A DNA stretch of 34,588 bases. Origin: Fidelibacterota bacterium UBA1611 (GTDB lineage Bacteria > Fidelibacterota > Marinisomatia > Marinisomatales > UBA1611). Positions 7,803 through 16,102 of this stretch are shown here, piece by piece; position 1 is the stretch's first letter, and each line of letters starts with the position of its first letter. A program made the translations under genes and the position numbers. The notes under the pieces are model-generated. The model ran no database searches. It worked only from the letters and a program-made list of their open reading frames with translations, and had not been told where the DNA came from. Location of the stretch: positions 2,078-36,665 of the forward strand of contig DCMX01000032.1 in the NCBI GenBank assembly GCA_002321855.1. The letters run 5' to 3'.

Positions 7803-8561
7803 ATGAATGTTTTAGACGCCATCATATTAGGGGCAATACAGGGATTTACAGAGTTTTTACCAGTTAGCAGTTCTGGGCACTTGGTCCTTGGACAATTCTT
7901 CTTGGGAATTAAACAGCCCGGTAATGAGTTTGAAGTTTTGGTTCATTTAGGTACCCTTTTTAGTGTTTTAATTATTTTTTTCGGCGATATTAAATCCATT
8001 ATTCTGAATATTTCAGATAAGAGAACGCATCACTTTCTACTATTTTTATTTATCGGAACTCTCCCCGCAGTTTTAATAGGATTTGGGTTCAAGGATTTCA
8101 TGGAAAACCTTTTTGAAAATCCAAAAGCTGTTAGTGGGGCATTATTATTTACCGGAATTATTTTGATGATTTCTGTTTTTTCCAAAAAAAACATAGGTGA
8201 TCGAACCTATCTACAGGGATTTGTTATAGGTTGTGCACAGGCCATCTCTATTATTCCAGGTATCTCTCGTTCCGGTATGACAATCTGTACGGCTTTATTT
8301 TTGGGCTTGAGTCCAAGTGAAGCAGCCCGGGTTTCGTTTTTATTGGCAATACCGACCATTAGTGGTGCTGGATTACTGACAGCTTTTGATATTCAAACAA
8401 ATTCAAGCTTATCGATAGATGTGGTTATAGGCGGATTTCTGAGTTCTTTTGTTATTGGGCTATTATCTCTTAAATGGTTCCTTGGGTGGCTTGAAAAGGG
8501 TAAACTACATTGGTTTGGATTTTACTGTTTTATACTTGGTACTCTAACATTGATATTTTAG
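7803..8561 (+). CDS. uppP: Undecaprenyl-diphosphatase (UppP/BacA)
   Basis: This integral membrane enzyme removes a phosphate from undecaprenyl diphosphate, recycling the lipid carrier for peptidoglycan and surface glycans. The 252-residue product has motif 1 (GAIQGFTEFLPVSSSGHL, residues 10-27, with Q13xxxE17) and motif 2 (PGISRSGMT, 152-160, with Arg156), plus about eight hydrophobic segments. The frame is open from TTG 7782, but the family's conserved N-terminus starts at ATG 7803. No ribosome-binding site is visible. Three bases separate it from the symporter gene. Its position after pgeF, and a lipid-carrier-using glycan cluster 7.5 kb downstream, fit envelope synthesis. Confidence 0.95.
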   Translation: MNVLDAIILGAIQGFTEFLPVSSSGHLVLGQFFLGIKQPGNEFEVLVHLGTLFSVLIIFFGDIKSIILNISDKRTHHFLLFLFIGTLPAVLIGFGFKDFMENLFENPKAVSGALLFTGIILMISVFSKKNIGDRTYLQGFVIGCAQAISIIPGISRSGMTICTALFLGLSPSEAARVSFLLAIPTISGAGLLTAFDIQTNSSLSIDVVIGGFLSSFVIGLLSLKWFLGWLEKGKLHWFGFYCFILGTLTLIF

Positions 8562-8564
8562 GTC

Positions 8565-10010
8565 ATGAATTCGATAGGGATTATTTTCGTTATTTACATC
8601 TTTTTCCTTTTGGGAGTAGGTGTTTGGGCATTCCGCCTTAACAAAACTCAGGAAGATTACCTTTTAGCGGGTCGCCGGCTCGGACCTTGGATTACTGCCT
8701 TTTCAGAGCGTGCATCAGGAGAATCTGCCTGGCTATTGCTGGCTCTCCCAGGGGCAGCAATCTCAGTTGGTCTGGGAGCATCCTGGGCCGTTCTTGGTAT
8801 TATTTTGGGAATAATATTTTCTTGGTTTTTGATTGCAGAACGACTTCGGATAGAAACAAAAAAATACAATACCTTGACCATTCCTGAATATTTGCATCGC
8901 CGGTTTCAGGACCACTCTAATATTATTAGACTTTTTTCTACACTGATAATTGCATTTTTTTCCACTTTTTATGTGTCTGCTCAGTTTCATGCTTCAGGTA
9001 AGGTATTGCATACTCTATTCAATATACCTCATCTCTATGGAATTACCTTAGGTGCTGCCGTGATCGTTATTTATACATTGATGGGTGGATTTTTGGCTGT
9101 TGCTTGGACTGATCTTCTCCAGGGCGTGCTAATGTTTGGTACCTTAATAATTCTCCCAGTGGTGGGTTTTATTGAGCTTCAAACAACGCAGCAGAGTTTA
9201 TGGGAGAACCTTTTACAGGCCGGGCCGACAAATGCATCCTTTACAATGGGGAGAGAAGGGATTGCTGCTTTAACAGTTGTCCTAAGTGGGTTGAGCTGGG
9301 GATTTGGGTATCTTGGGCAGCCTCATTTGGTAATTCGTTATATGGCCATAAGAGATCCAAATGATGTAAAACGAGCAAGGACTATTGCCATATTATGGGC
9401 AATACCTGGAATTACCGGTGCTTTCCTTATCGGTTTAGTAGCACTCAATTATTTTGGGTCTGATTACTTTAAAACCGTAGACGTAGAACAAGCTATGCCT
9501 TTGCTAGCTACCACACTTCTACACCCTTTCCTTGCCGGTCTCTTTATTTCAGGTGCCGTTGCAGCTATGATGTCAACAGCAGATTCACAATTACTTGTAT
9601 CCACATCGGCTATTACAGAAGATTTTATTCATCAGTTTCTGGGGAAAGAACTTTCAAATGAATCACTATTAAGACTCAGTCGAATCACGATTATCATTCT
9701 TGGACTTTTTGCTTTTGGGATTGCTATTATGTCCCAGGTCCAGGGAAAAAACATATTTGGAGTGGTAAGTTATGCATGGAGTGGACTTGGCTCAGCCTTC
9801 GGTCCGGTTCTTGTATTAACGTTATGGTGGGAAAAAACAACACGTCAGGGTGTAATAGCTGGTTTATTATCCGGGTTTTTTAGTACGGTTATATGGGTCA
9901 ATGTATCATCGCTCCAAAATATTGTTACTGAAAGATTAGCTAGTTTTGTTATTGCGTTTGCTGCAGTCATGATCGTTAGTATGTTCACGTTTCAGAAAAA
10001 TGGCAATTGA
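8565..10010 (+). CDS. Sodium:solute symporter, PutP-like
   Basis: The 481-residue protein has about 13 membrane segments and belongs to the SSS family. Near residue 50 it has ASGESAWLLLALPG, the equivalent of the PutP TM2 signature. Near 330-345 it has AAMMSTADSQLL, with Ser337 and Thr338 at the place of the conserved sodium-site Ser-Thr pair of PutP. Proline or a related amino acid is the likeliest substrate, but SSS members also carry sugars, choline and other solutes, so the symbol is left blank. It lies three bases after uppP, and its last 11 bases overlap holA. Confidence 0.88.
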   Translation: MNSIGIIFVIYIFFLLGVGVWAFRLNKTQEDYLLAGRRLGPWITAFSERASGESAWLLLALPGAAISVGLGASWAVLGIILGIIFSWFLIAERLRIETKKYNTLTIPEYLHRRFQDHSNIIRLFSTLIIAFFSTFYVSAQFHASGKVLHTLFNIPHLYGITLGAAVIVIYTLMGGFLAVAWTDLLQGVLMFGTLIILPVVGFIELQTTQQSLWENLLQAGPTNASFTMGREGIAALTVVLSGLSWGFGYLGQPHLVIRYMAIRDPNDVKRARTIAILWAIPGITGAFLIGLVALNYFGSDYFKTVDVEQAMPLLATTLLHPFLAGLFISGAVAAMMSTADSQLLVSTSAITEDFIHQFLGKELSNESLLRLSRITIIILGLFAFGIAIMSQVQGKNIFGVVSYAWSGLGSAFGPVLVLTLWWEKTTRQGVIAGLLSGFFSTVIWVNVSSLQNIVTERLASFVIAFAAVMIVSMFTFQKNGN

Positions 10011-10980
10011 AATAAAAAAGGCCATACGCTCTGTTGATGGTGGACAAATAGCCCCAATTTATTATTTAAAAGGAAATGACCAATATCTTCAGTCATTATT
10101 TATTGAAAAGGTCAGCTCGACCCTTTTTGTTAATGGTCCTGTAGATAAAACCTTTTTGCTGCCTATTGAAATGTCCGGTAAAGAAATAGTTGATCGATTA
10201 TTATCCACGGATCTATTCAGCAGCAGGAAGTTGTTTATTCTTCGGGATCCACAACAAGTAAGGGGTAAATATGGGGAGGATCTTTTGGCGTACTGCCGAA
10301 CGCCAAATCAAAATCATATTCTAATAATAGTTAACAATGATCTCCTTGATTCTTCCGTGTTCTCAAAGTCCATTGAAAAGTTAATCGAGCCAATTAGTGT
10401 GCAAACACCTTTCGAACGGAACTTGAAAAGTTGGGCATTTTATTTCTTTAATGAACGAAAAAAATCTGTCCACCCAAGGGTTGTTGATATGATTATTGAA
10501 ATGACGGGTGACTCACTACACCATATGCAGAATGAAATTGAAAAGTTGTGTATTTGGTCGGGTGAAAGGAGTACCATCAATGATGATGATCTGGATCAAT
10601 TTTCTGGTTGGCGCCGGAACAGCCAACGTTGGGAATTCATTTCGGCTTTGGCGAATGGTAATCTGGACAAATCCGTGTCAATTGGGAAAACAATTATTAC
10701 CGAGAATGAAACTATGATATCACTTATATATCCGTTAACTGCTTTATATCAGGAGATGCTTTATGCTAAAATGAATTCTGGAACTTTTCCTCATTATAAA
10801 GGTTATATACCCATATCACGGTCAATAAGGCAGCGTATTCCTGAGTTTGCTAAGAAATTTAGTCGAAAAAAACTAGAATTCGCTCTAAAACAACTGGAGA
10901 GGATTGAAAAACGACAAAAAACAATATTTTGTGATGACGAATCAGAACTTATCAAATTTATCTACAATGTCCTTGGGTAA
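10000..10980 (+). CDS. holA: DNA polymerase III delta subunit
   Basis: The delta subunit opens the sliding clamp within the clamp loader. The 326-residue length suits HolA. Seen are the N-terminal YYLKGNDQYLQSLFIEKV, then FSSRKLFILRDPQQV in the place of the usual aspartate/proline segment, and HHMQNEIEKLCIW before the lid helices. The C-terminal helical collar (LKQLERIEKRQKTIF) is also typical. It overlaps the symporter by 11 bases and the sigma factor gene by 14, so it sits in a tightly packed run. Family sequences are poorly conserved, hence slightly less than full confidence. Confidence 0.85.
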   Translation: MAIEIKKAIRSVDGGQIAPIYYLKGNDQYLQSLFIEKVSSTLFVNGPVDKTFLLPIEMSGKEIVDRLLSTDLFSSRKLFILRDPQQVRGKYGEDLLAYCRTPNQNHILIIVNNDLLDSSVFSKSIEKLIEPISVQTPFERNLKSWAFYFFNERKKSVHPRVVDMIIEMTGDSLHHMQNEIEKLCIWSGERSTINDDDLDQFSGWRRNSQRWEFISALANGNLDKSVSIGKTIITENETMISLIYPLTALYQEMLYAKMNSGTFPHYKGYIPISRSIRQRIPEFAKKFSRKKLEFALKQLERIEKRQKTIFCDDESELIKFIYNVLG

Positions 10981-11572
10981 TTCAATTTCCCCATACGTAT
11001 ACACTGATGAACAACTCATTGCACTTTTTCAAAAGGGTGATGAAAAGGCTTATGTTGAATTGGTGAATCGTTATCGTGACAGGCTGATGAATTTTGTATT
11101 CCAGTATTTGGGTGATATGGAATTAGCTGAAGATATCGTTCAAGATACTATGCTAAAATTGTATCAAAAAAAGCATTATTATAAGCAAATCGCTAAGTTT
11201 TCGACTTGGATCTACACTATTGCAAAGAACTTAGCATTTACTGAATTGCGTCGAAAAAAAAGCCGTAAAATCACAGTACTAAGCCAAATGAACAGCAATG
11301 AAAAAGATTATGAAATACCTTCAGATCAACCTGAAACTGGACAGGAAATACAGAATGAATTTGCTCTGAAACTGATTCAGGCTGCAATCCAAGGCTTACC
11401 CGATCGTTTCAAAACAATTATTATTCTACGTGATATTGAAGAACTTTCTTATGAAGAGATAAGTTCTATTCTTGATGTGCCACTTGGAACCGTTAAGTCA
11501 AGAATAAATCGGGCACGGCTCCAGCTACAGGCAGAATTACAGGATTTGAAACAAAAGGAGGGAATTTATTGA
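10967..11572 (+). CDS. ECF sigma factor (RpoE-like)
   Basis: The 201-residue sigma factor has region 2 at about 25-97 (QKGDEKAYVELVNRYRDRL, ELAEDIVQDTMLKLY, FSTWIYTIAKNLAFTELRR) and region 4 at about 138-192 (LPDRFKTIIILRDIEELSYE, GTVKSRINRAR). The frame is open from TTG 10904, but that lies 77 bases inside holA and adds residues outside the family. ATG 10967 gives a normal N-terminus and a 14-base overlap. The next gene, overlapping by one base (TGATG), is a membrane protein in the place of an anti-sigma factor. ECF systems often answer envelope stress; the signal here is unknown. Confidence 0.92.
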   Translation: MSLGNSISPYVYTDEQLIALFQKGDEKAYVELVNRYRDRLMNFVFQYLGDMELAEDIVQDTMLKLYQKKHYYKQIAKFSTWIYTIAKNLAFTELRRKKSRKITVLSQMNSNEKDYEIPSDQPETGQEIQNEFALKLIQAAIQGLPDRFKTIIILRDIEELSYEEISSILDVPLGTVKSRINRARLQLQAELQDLKQKEGIY

Positions 11573-12108
11573 TGGAACGTTATGAATTTGAGGATTTGAT
11601 ATCAGATTATTTGGAGAATTCACTTTCACTTAAAAAGCGTAAGGATTTTGAGTTGTACCTATTTGAGAATCCTGATTCTGCTGAAATAGTTGACCAGATG
11701 AAAAACACAATTATGCAAATGAAATCGGTAGAGAGAGTAACAACATCCGTTGATTTCATGGATAGACTTATGAATAAAGTTCAAGTGTCTAAGAATGATA
11801 CTAGGCAATATATCGCAGATCAGAGTACAATTTTTGGTTTTACACCATTGTACGCATCTGTAATGACCAGCTTAGTGTTAGCACTTGTTTTTGTGGGTTT
11901 CCAGCTTTTTTCTCCCGATTTACCATTATCAACATTGGAATCAAGTACAATGGCCCAAGAAAAACCACCTGCTTTCTTAGATCAGATCATACCAGCACAA
12001 GAACCAGATTCAGATTTAACTGCTGCAGAAAATGATTCTCTTTACAAAGATAAGATGGATAAAACAAATAAGGATTACTCTGGAAAAATTAGATTTGTAA
12101 AAGATTAA
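11572..12108 (+). CDS. Probable anti-sigma factor, single membrane span
   Basis: The 178-residue protein has an N-terminal cytoplasmic part of about 90 residues (YEFEDLISDYLENSLSLKKR, resembling the helical anti-sigma domain), one membrane span at about 100-120 (ASVMTSLVLALVFVGF), and an acidic, poorly ordered outer part. The zinc-binding HxxxCxxC of the ZAS type is absent, so it would be a non-zinc anti-sigma factor. The ribosome-binding site AGGAGG (11556-11561) is strong, 10 bases before ATG 11572; an in-frame TTG at 11569 is 7 bases away, so either could be used. The pairing with the ECF sigma gene is the main evidence. An intrinsic terminator follows 19 bases after the stop. Confidence 0.75.
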   Translation: MERYEFEDLISDYLENSLSLKKRKDFELYLFENPDSAEIVDQMKNTIMQMKSVERVTTSVDFMDRLMNKVQVSKNDTRQYIADQSTIFGFTPLYASVMTSLVLALVFVGFQLFSPDLPLSTLESSTMAQEKPPAFLDQIIPAQEPDSDLTAAENDSLYKDKMDKTNKDYSGKIRFVKD

Positions 12109-12127
12109 TTTTCGGCTAAACCTGTTT

Positions 12128-12175
12128 AAATCCCCATTGAAACTTGTTAAGTTTATCGACGGGGATTTTTTCTTT
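12128..12175 (+). terminator. Intrinsic terminator after the sigma/anti-sigma genes
   Basis: AAATCCCC (12128-12135) pairs perfectly with GGGGATTT (12161-12168). Inside it, AAACTT (12140-12145) pairs with AAGTTT (12149-12154) around a 3-base loop. A run of T follows (12166-12171, then CTTTT). This is the clearest terminator in the window and separates the holA-sigma-anti-sigma unit from the cyclase gene. Confidence 0.85.
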
Positions 12176-12187
12176 TCCCGAATATGT

Positions 12188-13906
12188 ATGGATAATCAAT
12201 ACAGGTCAACGTTTATTTTTATAGGCTTTTGTCTTGCCGTATTACTTCTCATATTCTTACCTGATGCAGGATATACCGTTAATCTCATAATAAGAGGTTC
12301 CGCAATTATGGGGTTAGTATATGCGGTTTATTTTTACTATCATTATTTAGGTCTGGCAAGTGGACACGTTCATTATAGCGAACAAGATGATAGTAATAAA
12401 ATAGGTATTTTATCAGATGAAATTTTTACCCAGACCCATTATACCGCTCTTCAGGACATAATATTTTCAATGGTCAAATCCATGAATAATGCGTTTGAAT
12501 CAGGGATATATATAATAAACCCTAAAATCCAGAATTTTGAATTGCAAAAAAGTACTTCTTCAGAATTTTTAGAACAGATAGATATAAATAATACTATTGC
12601 TATTAAATGTATTAATCAAAAAACTACTGCAACATTTTACCAAAAGGATCACACTACACCATGGCAGGAAATATTCGCAGGTCAAACCTGGCGTGGCAGT
12701 GAATGTGTTGTGGGTCAAGCAATAAGATTCAAAGATAAATCAGTCGGTTTTATCTTGGTCAGATCAGAGCATTTCAGTGATATTGATCCAAACGATTTAA
12801 TGCTTTTCGAATATTTGGGGGATATTGTTTCGCTATTCATGGAAGAACTGAATAGTTTAGAGGAATCCATTGATAATAATCAAAATAAATCACGATTACT
12901 TGATTTGATCTCTGAATTAAACTTTAAACAAGATGAGCCTGCCGTGCTAAATACTTTTCGGAATTTGATTCGATCTTTTATTGATTATGATTGCTTGACA
13001 ATATCATCCCTAAATGAAAATCACATGCAAGCAAATATTAAACTGGCTGATGGAATACAAGCACATCTCCCTTCAGAAAACTCATTCAATATTCATGGTA
13101 CTATTCATGGACTCCCTTATAACGAGAAGAAAACTATTAATGTAATGAATTGGAGCAAAAGATATTCAAATCTATCTCGTTTCAAGGCTGGTGATACGGA
13201 CGAGTATAGATCCGATTCCGTTCTTGGAGTACCAATATTAATCGAAAAGGATATCTGGGGTTGCATCATAATTGAACGTTCACGATCTGTCCGTTTCTCA
13301 AAGGATGATGAAACACTTCTTATCCTGATCGCGCGTATCTTGGGAGCAGCCATCTTCTGGGTCAATGAATATCAGAAAATTTACCAGAATGCTATTCGTG
13401 ATGGTTTGACAGGTCTTTTAAATCATAAGACATTTATGGAACGTGCCTCAGACGAAATTCAGCGTGCACGTCGATTTCAACACGATCTTGTCTTTCTAAT
13501 GTATGATTTAGATAAGTTCAAACGAGTAAATGATACGCTCGGACATCCTTATGGGGATTATGTTATTGAGACCACCGCGCAAATTATGAAAGATAATGTT
13601 CGCACCATTGATGTTGTGGCGCGTTATGGTGGTGAAGAGTTTGCGATTGTTTTGGTTAACACAACCCAAGAGATGGCCATGGTAGTGGCACAACGTATAG
13701 TCGATAATATAGCAAACCATGAATTCTCTATGGATGGTACTGATATAAATATGACCATTAGTTCAGGTCTATGTGAATATCCGAAGGATTCAGAAGAGCT
13801 ATCTGATCTTATCTCATTTGCTGATATTAGTTTATATTCAACGAAAAAAAGAGGTGGCAATGGTGTGACCATTTATCAAGATGAGGAAGAAACATTAGGG
13901 ACCTAA
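12188..13906 (+). CDS. Membrane GAF-GGDEF diguanylate cyclase
   Basis: This makes the second messenger cyclic di-GMP from two GTP. Two membrane spans lie at about 7-23 and 31-55. One or two GAF-type sensory regions follow (about 80-225 and 240-390, the second with VLGVPILIEKDIWGCIII), then a GGDEF domain from about 400 (RDGLTGLLNH, YDLDKFKRVNDTLGH). The active site is GGEEF at residues 481-485. An RxxD inhibitory site (RTID) sits five residues before it, as in PleD, so product inhibition is expected. The frame is open back to TTG 12137, but that lies inside a terminator stem; ATG 12188 gives 572 residues and a good membrane N-terminus. No EAL phosphodiesterase or PilZ receptor is nearby. Confidence 0.9.
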   Translation: MDNQYRSTFIFIGFCLAVLLLIFLPDAGYTVNLIIRGSAIMGLVYAVYFYYHYLGLASGHVHYSEQDDSNKIGILSDEIFTQTHYTALQDIIFSMVKSMNNAFESGIYIINPKIQNFELQKSTSSEFLEQIDINNTIAIKCINQKTTATFYQKDHTTPWQEIFAGQTWRGSECVVGQAIRFKDKSVGFILVRSEHFSDIDPNDLMLFEYLGDIVSLFMEELNSLEESIDNNQNKSRLLDLISELNFKQDEPAVLNTFRNLIRSFIDYDCLTISSLNENHMQANIKLADGIQAHLPSENSFNIHGTIHGLPYNEKKTINVMNWSKRYSNLSRFKAGDTDEYRSDSVLGVPILIEKDIWGCIIIERSRSVRFSKDDETLLILIARILGAAIFWVNEYQKIYQNAIRDGLTGLLNHKTFMERASDEIQRARRFQHDLVFLMYDLDKFKRVNDTLGHPYGDYVIETTAQIMKDNVRTIDVVARYGGEEFAIVLVNTTQEMAMVVAQRIVDNIANHEFSMDGTDINMTISSGLCEYPKDSEELSDLISFADISLYSTKKRGGNGVTIYQDEEETLGT

Positions 13907-13932
13907 CAGAATAGTTGATTTAAAAGACCATC

Positions 13933-15486
13933 ATGAACAAGTATTTTTTTCTAATAGTTTTCTTTGCTTTGAATATTTCTACTATCAAAGCCGAGAAAGA
14001 TCGTAATAACCGCAATGAAATAGCATTACACCATTTCATGCAGGGTGAATTTTTATTAAATCAAGGGAATTTCGCTTTAGCTGTGATAGAATTTCAGGAT
14101 GCTTTAGAAGCTGATCCCAATGCATCAACAATTCATGTATCCATTGCAGACGCTTATCGACGTCTTGGAAAATTCAAGCGTGCAGAAGATCACTTACATA
14201 TTGCCATAGAACTCGATCCTGATGAAAAAGATGCACGGCAGAGGCTAGGGCAACTCTATATTTCTAATAAGCGGTACCAGGAAGCAGAAATGAAATTTCT
14301 TGAACTTAACCGACTTGACCCATATAATAGTGAATATTTAGTTATTCTCGGTGACTTAGCTAAACTGCAATACAAGTGGAATGATGCTATTGACCATTAT
14401 TTGTCTGCTTTTGATATAAACCCAAATGTTATTGAGCCTGTTGAGCAAGCCCTTCAGATCTCATTGAATGCTGAATTATTTTATCGAGCGGAGGAAATTT
14501 GTAACATTTTGTTGGAAGATAATCCTCGTAATGAAAAATATTGGGAGACATATAGGGATTTAACCCTTTTTAATAAACACTATGAAAAATCCCTGAAGGC
14601 TATTGAAATGTTGGAATCTTTAAAAGGTGTTTCAATTAAATCCCTTTTGCAGAAAAGTGCGATTCAACAGGAGTTTAATAATGTAAGTGATGCATTATTA
14701 TTTTTACATGTTGCTTTTGAAAAGGACAGTGTGAATTCAGATATACTTCAGCGTCTGATCTCGATTTATATCGAAAACGAAAATTTTAATGAAGCCTTAA
14801 TATATAATGAAAAATTTATTCGTCATTTTCCAAATGATTCTCGTGGATTTGTAAATAAAGCAATCTTATCACTCAATAGAAACAGCCCTGAAGAAGCAGT
14901 TTTAGCTCTATCATCGCATATTGAAAAATTCCAAAATGATTATTCAGCGCAATTTTTATTGGGGACAGCATTTTATCAATTGAAAGATTATTTCAATGCA
15001 GAAATTCACCTGATAAAGGCCTTGAAAATATTTCCTGAATCTCGAAATACAAAACATACACTTGCACTGATCTTTGATAATAATGGAGATTGGATACGAT
15101 CAGATAGCTTGTATATGAGCTTGATTTCAACAGATAGTACTGATGCTCAAGCTTATAACAATTTTGCTTTTAGCCTTGTTGAGCGAAATGACAACCTGGA
15201 ACTAGCTCTGGAAATGGCTTTGATATCTAATCGCTTACAACCTAAATCTGCTCCATATTTGGATACCCTAGGTTGGATCTACTTTAAGTTGCAGCAACTC
15301 GAAAAAGCTTTGGAGTATATTAAGGAATCATCGGAAATAGATAATAACAATCCCGTAATTCTTGAGCATTTGGCAGATGTATTAAAAGCAACGAATCAAA
15401 TTCAAAAGGCAAATTTGATATACCAGCAAGCCATAGAGATAGGCGGTGATAGTCTATCAATCCAGAAAAAACTTCGTTCTGATTGA
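13933..15486 (+). CDS. Periplasmic TPR-repeat protein
   Basis: The 517-residue protein has a signal peptide (MNKYFFLIVFFALNISTIKA, then E) followed by tetratricopeptide repeats along nearly all of its length, about 12 units. Typical ones are near residues 30-63 (FMQGEFLLNQGNFALAVIEF), 64-97, 98-131 and 445-480. TPR arrays bind protein partners; no enzyme domain is present. The following gene, two bases downstream, is a LolB-like lipoprotein. As I recall, TPR genes next to DUF4292 genes recur in Bacteroidetes, suggesting a role in outer-membrane lipoprotein or wall handling. That link is inference. Confidence 0.85.
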   Translation: MNKYFFLIVFFALNISTIKAEKDRNNRNEIALHHFMQGEFLLNQGNFALAVIEFQDALEADPNASTIHVSIADAYRRLGKFKRAEDHLHIAIELDPDEKDARQRLGQLYISNKRYQEAEMKFLELNRLDPYNSEYLVILGDLAKLQYKWNDAIDHYLSAFDINPNVIEPVEQALQISLNAELFYRAEEICNILLEDNPRNEKYWETYRDLTLFNKHYEKSLKAIEMLESLKGVSIKSLLQKSAIQQEFNNVSDALLFLHVAFEKDSVNSDILQRLISIYIENENFNEALIYNEKFIRHFPNDSRGFVNKAILSLNRNSPEEAVLALSSHIEKFQNDYSAQFLLGTAFYQLKDYFNAEIHLIKALKIFPESRNTKHTLALIFDNNGDWIRSDSLYMSLISTDSTDAQAYNNFAFSLVERNDNLELALEMALISNRLQPKSAPYLDTLGWIYFKLQQLEKALEYIKESSEIDNNNPVILEHLADVLKATNQIQKANLIYQQAIEIGGDSLSIQKKLRSD

Positions 15487-15488
15487 TA

Positions 15489-16097
15489 GTGAATAAAATA
15501 TTGTTCCTATTTTTGTTTGTAGCATGTGCTCATCCACCATATAAACCAGTTCCTGATTCTGATGACGTTTCTTCATATTTAGTATTGAAAAGAACCTATA
15601 TTTCTTGTGGTGGGTATGGGAATATCTCTACGATTGGAGAAAATTTCAGCGGAAAATTATCTTTTAGTTTTTTATCACAAAATGATAGTTCTTTTTTCCA
15701 ATTCAAAGATCCATTGGGTAGGAAAATGTTATTAATGTGGATCACTCCAGAAGCGATTATTGCATGGAATATATTTGAGAATAAATACTATGAGTATGAT
15801 GCGATAAGAGATTATTTCCCCTTTTTGCAAGTGGTAAAACCTGATGATATCACAAAGTTCTTGTGGGGAACCGAGCCGGAATACTTAGAACAAGACTTCA
15901 CAGTGCTAAAAGAAAATTTGGGTACTATATCTATTATATTTGAAAGTCCCGCTGGGGATAACACACTAAAAGGAGTTACCACGGCAACCTTTATAGATTC
16001 AGCCAATAATCAAAAGATCATCATTCGTTTAAGCTCTAGGAAGCATAATGAAACACCGATCGATCTAACTAAAGCTTGGGAATTAATGCATAGTTAG
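15489..16097 (+). CDS. LolB-like (DUF4292-type) outer-membrane lipoprotein
   Basis: The protein has about 202 residues. The signal sequence ends FLFVACAHP, with the Cys as lipidation site. The rest looks like a LolB/LolA-type half barrel: an early strand with ISCGGYGNIS, then FSGKLSFSFL, then FFQFKDPLGRKMLLMWITP. The run of short strands with a dPLG motif matches DUF4292 and related LolB-like proteins, which accept lipoproteins at the outer membrane or bind hydrophobic ligands. The start is either TTG 15483 (overlapping the TPR gene) or GTG 15489; I prefer GTG. It lies five bases before a glycosyltransferase gene. Confidence 0.6.
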   Translation: MNKILFLFLFVACAHPPYKPVPDSDDVSSYLVLKRTYISCGGYGNISTIGENFSGKLSFSFLSQNDSSFFQFKDPLGRKMLLMWITPEAIIAWNIFENKYYEYDAIRDYFPFLQVVKPDDITKFLWGTEPEYLEQDFTVLKENLGTISIIFESPAGDNTLKGVTTATFIDSANNQKIIIRLSSRKHNETPIDLTKAWELMHS

Positions 16098-16102
16098 ATA
16101 TT

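Noticed and set aside
10904..10966. Upstream TTG start for the sigma factor
   Set aside because: It lies deep within holA and adds 21 residues not typical of ECF sigma factors.
12137..12187. TTG start for the diguanylate cyclase
   Set aside because: It falls within the terminator hairpin; ATG 12188 is better.
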